DNA from: CAZVJA01 sp964626885
GTDB lineage: Bacteria; Planctomycetota; Planctomycetia; Planctomycetales; Planctomycetaceae
Length of the DNA: 24,111 nucleotides
Assembly: GCA_964626885.1 (NCBI GenBank)
Contig: CAZVJA010000064.1
Location: 1 to 24,111 of the forward strand
Reading direction: 5' to 3'
Each line of letters begins with the position of its first letter. The first letter of the stretch is position 1. Shown piece by piece: positions 22,877 to 24,111 of the stretch. Under the pieces are notes generated by a model. That model had not been told where the DNA came from. It made no database searches and worked only from the letters and a program-made list of their open reading frames with translations. Made by a program: the position numbers and the translations under genes.

Positions 22877-23658
22877 TTCGCAGCGTCCTTCTTCTCGGCC
22901 GGCGTCGCTGCTTTGTCGGCGGAAGTTTCCGCCGGTTTCTTGTCCGACTTCAGCTTCGTGGCCTCCGCGGCGGGGATAATCGTCGCCTTGTTGATGTAGT
23001 CCAGCTTCGGAAAAGCCTGTTTAAGAAATCTGGTCCCGTTGGCCATGATCTGTCGCGGGTCGGGGGCTCGCCCACCGAAGTCCGGCAACTCGCCATATCC
23101 GTTGTACAGCTTTTCGACCACTTCTTCCATCCCCGAGATCACCTTGCCGAATGGCGCGAATCCCTGCTGATCGAGCTGATACCTGCCTCCCCCGGTATCA
23201 GTGAAGTTGATGAACATCTGGGTGGTTCGGGTGTTCGGCCCTCCCATTGCAAAGGTAATCGTGCCCCGTTTGTTCGATTCGACCACCGGATCATCGGGAA
23301 TCTTTTCGTTCAGCCACTTCAGGTTGACTTCGGGATCGCCGTTGATTCCGAACTGAACCATGAATCCCCGCACGACTCGGAAGAAACCACAACCATCAAA
23401 GAACTTCTGTTGCACCAGCTCGTGGAATCGATCGGCTCCGTGCGGCGCCCAATCGCGATTAACCTCGACGACAAAATCTCCCTTCGTGGTCTCAAATTTC
23501 ACGAAGAACTGGTCTGGCGCGGCATTCGCCGGCTTCTCGGTTTTTTTTGCTGTCGGAACGGCAGGTTCTCCGTTTGCGGATTTGCCCGAGTCCGAACAAC
23601 CTGCCAGCAAACACGCCGCGACGACACAGAACCCAAAATAGACCGAGCGCCTCATCAT
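22873..23658 (-). CDS. Lipoprotein peptidyl-prolyl cis-trans isomerase (cyclophilin type)
   Basis: The 261-residue protein starts with a lipoprotein signal (MMRRSVYFGFCVVAACLLAGC, lipobox LLAGC, Cys21 lipidated). A disordered Ala/Pro/Lys linker follows (22-48). The cyclophilin domain spans about 50-225: TTKGDFVVEV, the catalytic-region GFFRVVRGFMVQFG, GTITFAMGGPNTRTTQMFINF and FAPFGKVISGMEEV. The Lys/Ala-rich tail (232-261) may contact the wall or other surfaces. Cyclophilins catalyse proline isomerisation and this one should act outside the cytoplasmic membrane, probably in periplasmic folding. The start at 23658 is fixed by GGAGGTGA eight bases upstream; the frame runs on upstream without meaning. 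A half copy of the inverted-repeat end lies 38 bp before the start. Confidence 0.93.
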   Translation of the reverse strand: MMRRSVYFGFCVVAACLLAGCSDSGKSANGEPAVPTAKKTEKPANAAPDQFFVKFETTKGDFVVEVNRDWAPHGADRFHELVQQKFFDGCGFFRVVRGFMVQFGINGDPEVNLKWLNEKIPDDPVVESNKRGTITFAMGGPNTRTTQMFINFTDTGGGRYQLDQQGFAPFGKVISGMEEVVEKLYNGYGELPDFGGRAPDPRQIMANGTRFLKQAFPKLDYINKATIIPAAEATKLKSDKKPAETSADKAATPAEKKDAAK

Positions 23659-23696
23659 CACCCTCACCTCCGAAAACCGGGCCATTCCTCGCCTCC

Positions 23697-23714
23697 GTTT
23701 TGAAACCACCCGTA
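23697..23714 (-). repeat. Solo end of the 9572-9695 inverted-repeat element
   Basis: On the minus strand this reads TACGGGTGGTTTCAAAAC, differing from the right end of the element at 9678-9695 at one position of 18. It continues with GGAGGCGAGG, close to the inner GGAGGGCGAGG of the left end at 9592-9602. It sits in the leader of the cyclophilin gene, just after an AT-rich stretch (TATATT on the minus strand). Confidence 0.6.
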
Positions 23715-23835
23715 ATATATATTGAATCTCGCCATCGAGAGCCAGCATTTGGCAAGGCGCCCTCACGGGCATTCAAGCGAATTCCCCGACGATTGCGATC
23801 ACCGCCCGGCCTGGTCCTCGCACATTCTTCGCCGC

Positions 23836-23865
23836 TTGACCCTGCCATCCGACGTTCCCTATCAT
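23836..23865 (+). promoter_or_regulatory. Sigma70-type promoter upstream of the gltX-like gene
   Basis: TTGACC (23836-23841) and TATCAT (23860-23865) are separated by 18 bp. Transcription would start near 23872, giving a leader of about 105 nt before the gltX-like ATG. It resembles the purE promoter in form. Confidence 0.55.
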
Positions 23866-23979
23866 CCGAGCCGTACCTGTTGTGCGTAAACATCAAGCCG
23901 TTACTCGCATTCGCACCGGTGGACGAGCCTTCATTGCCACCCGACACGCGTGTAGCCCGGCCTTTGTCGCGAGCCACAC

Positions 23980-24111
23980 ATGACCGTCGTCCGTACCCGC
24001 TGCCCCCCCAACCCAACCGGCTACATGCACATCGACGGCATGCGCACCGCGCTCTTCAGCTGGCGCTGGTCGGGGCATAACGGCTGTGAAGTACACCTCC
24101 GAATGGCAGGC
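23980..24111 (+). CDS. gltX: Glutamyl-tRNA synthetase-like N-terminus, partial and degenerate
   Basis: Forty-four codons from the ATG at 23980 run off the right edge. VRTRCPPNPTGYMHIDGMRT and the following ALFSWRWSGHNG align without gaps to the start of class I glutamyl-tRNA synthetases, whose usual form is RFAPSPTGYLHIGG then RTALFNW. Residues that are nearly invariant are changed: Phe to Cys and Ser to Asn in the first motif, and HIGG to HIDG in the ATP-binding HIGH signature. Further on, the expected LRIxD-type end reads LRMAG. Most changes need one base substitution and they become denser toward the window edge. This may be a decaying gene or poor sequence at an assembly end. A good promoter upstream favours an originally functional gene. 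It is divergent from the cyclophilin gene. Confidence 0.6.
   Translation, partial: MTVVRTRCPPNPTGYMHIDGMRTALFSWRWSGHNGCEVHLRMAG

Overview
The window is G+C-rich, chromosome-like DNA that reads as a member of the Planctomycetota. This rests on four things: the mix of gene families, a secreted protein that is about 28% cysteine, the amount of short palindromic intergenic DNA, and the frequent GTG starts. The assignment is by recognition only and no search was run. I see no rRNA, tRNA, transposase, integrase, CRISPR array or phage gene.

Layout. 1-403 (minus) is the 5' part of a receiver-like protein that runs off the left edge. Divergent from it is purE (525-1022) with a good sigma70-type promoter. 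Next come, on the minus strand, a GAF plus SpoIIE/RsbU-type phosphatase (1057-2373) and a multi-pass membrane protein of unknown function (2544-3458). A secreted Cys/Pro-rich repeat protein (3798-4307) lies on the plus strand, followed by two hairpins. A rhomboid protease with a C-terminal zinc ribbon (4588-5508) is on the minus strand. A minus-strand cell-surface polysaccharide or glycolipid-type cluster follows in transcription order GT2 glycosyltransferase (9519-8530), SAM methyltransferase (8497-7826), AsnB-type amidotransferase (7624-5738). Facing away from it is a 715-residue membrane protein (9878-12025). The minus-strand stress module PrkA (17616-15565), YeaH/DUF444 (15454-14348), SpoVR (14220-12700) follows, with a conserved-looking 165-residue unknown protein behind it (12578-12081). 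On the plus strand are a tiny CxxC ORF (18009-18170), aroB (18309-19442), dprA (19495-20619), an aldo/keto reductase (20686-21648), a doubtful small ORF (22028-22234) and an ArgA-like GNAT acetyltransferase (22423-22854). A lipoprotein cyclophilin (23658-22873, minus) is convergent with the GNAT. At the right edge lies the first 44 codons of a glutamyl-tRNA synthetase-like gene, whose normally invariant residues are altered with rising density toward the edge.

How they fit together. Much of the window is housekeeping: purine synthesis, shikimate, DNA uptake/processing, Glu-tRNA charging and arginine synthesis. Two blocks are functional modules. One is the PrkA-YeaH-SpoVR stress/starvation triad. 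The other is the GT2/methyltransferase/AsnB surface-glycan block, whose promoter sits against a 124-bp inverted-repeat element. Half of that element recurs upstream of the cyclophilin gene. The best candidates for something undescribed are that element as a structured 5' leader, the 165-residue protein attached to the PrkA triad, the cysteine-rich secreted protein and the CxxC micro-ORF.
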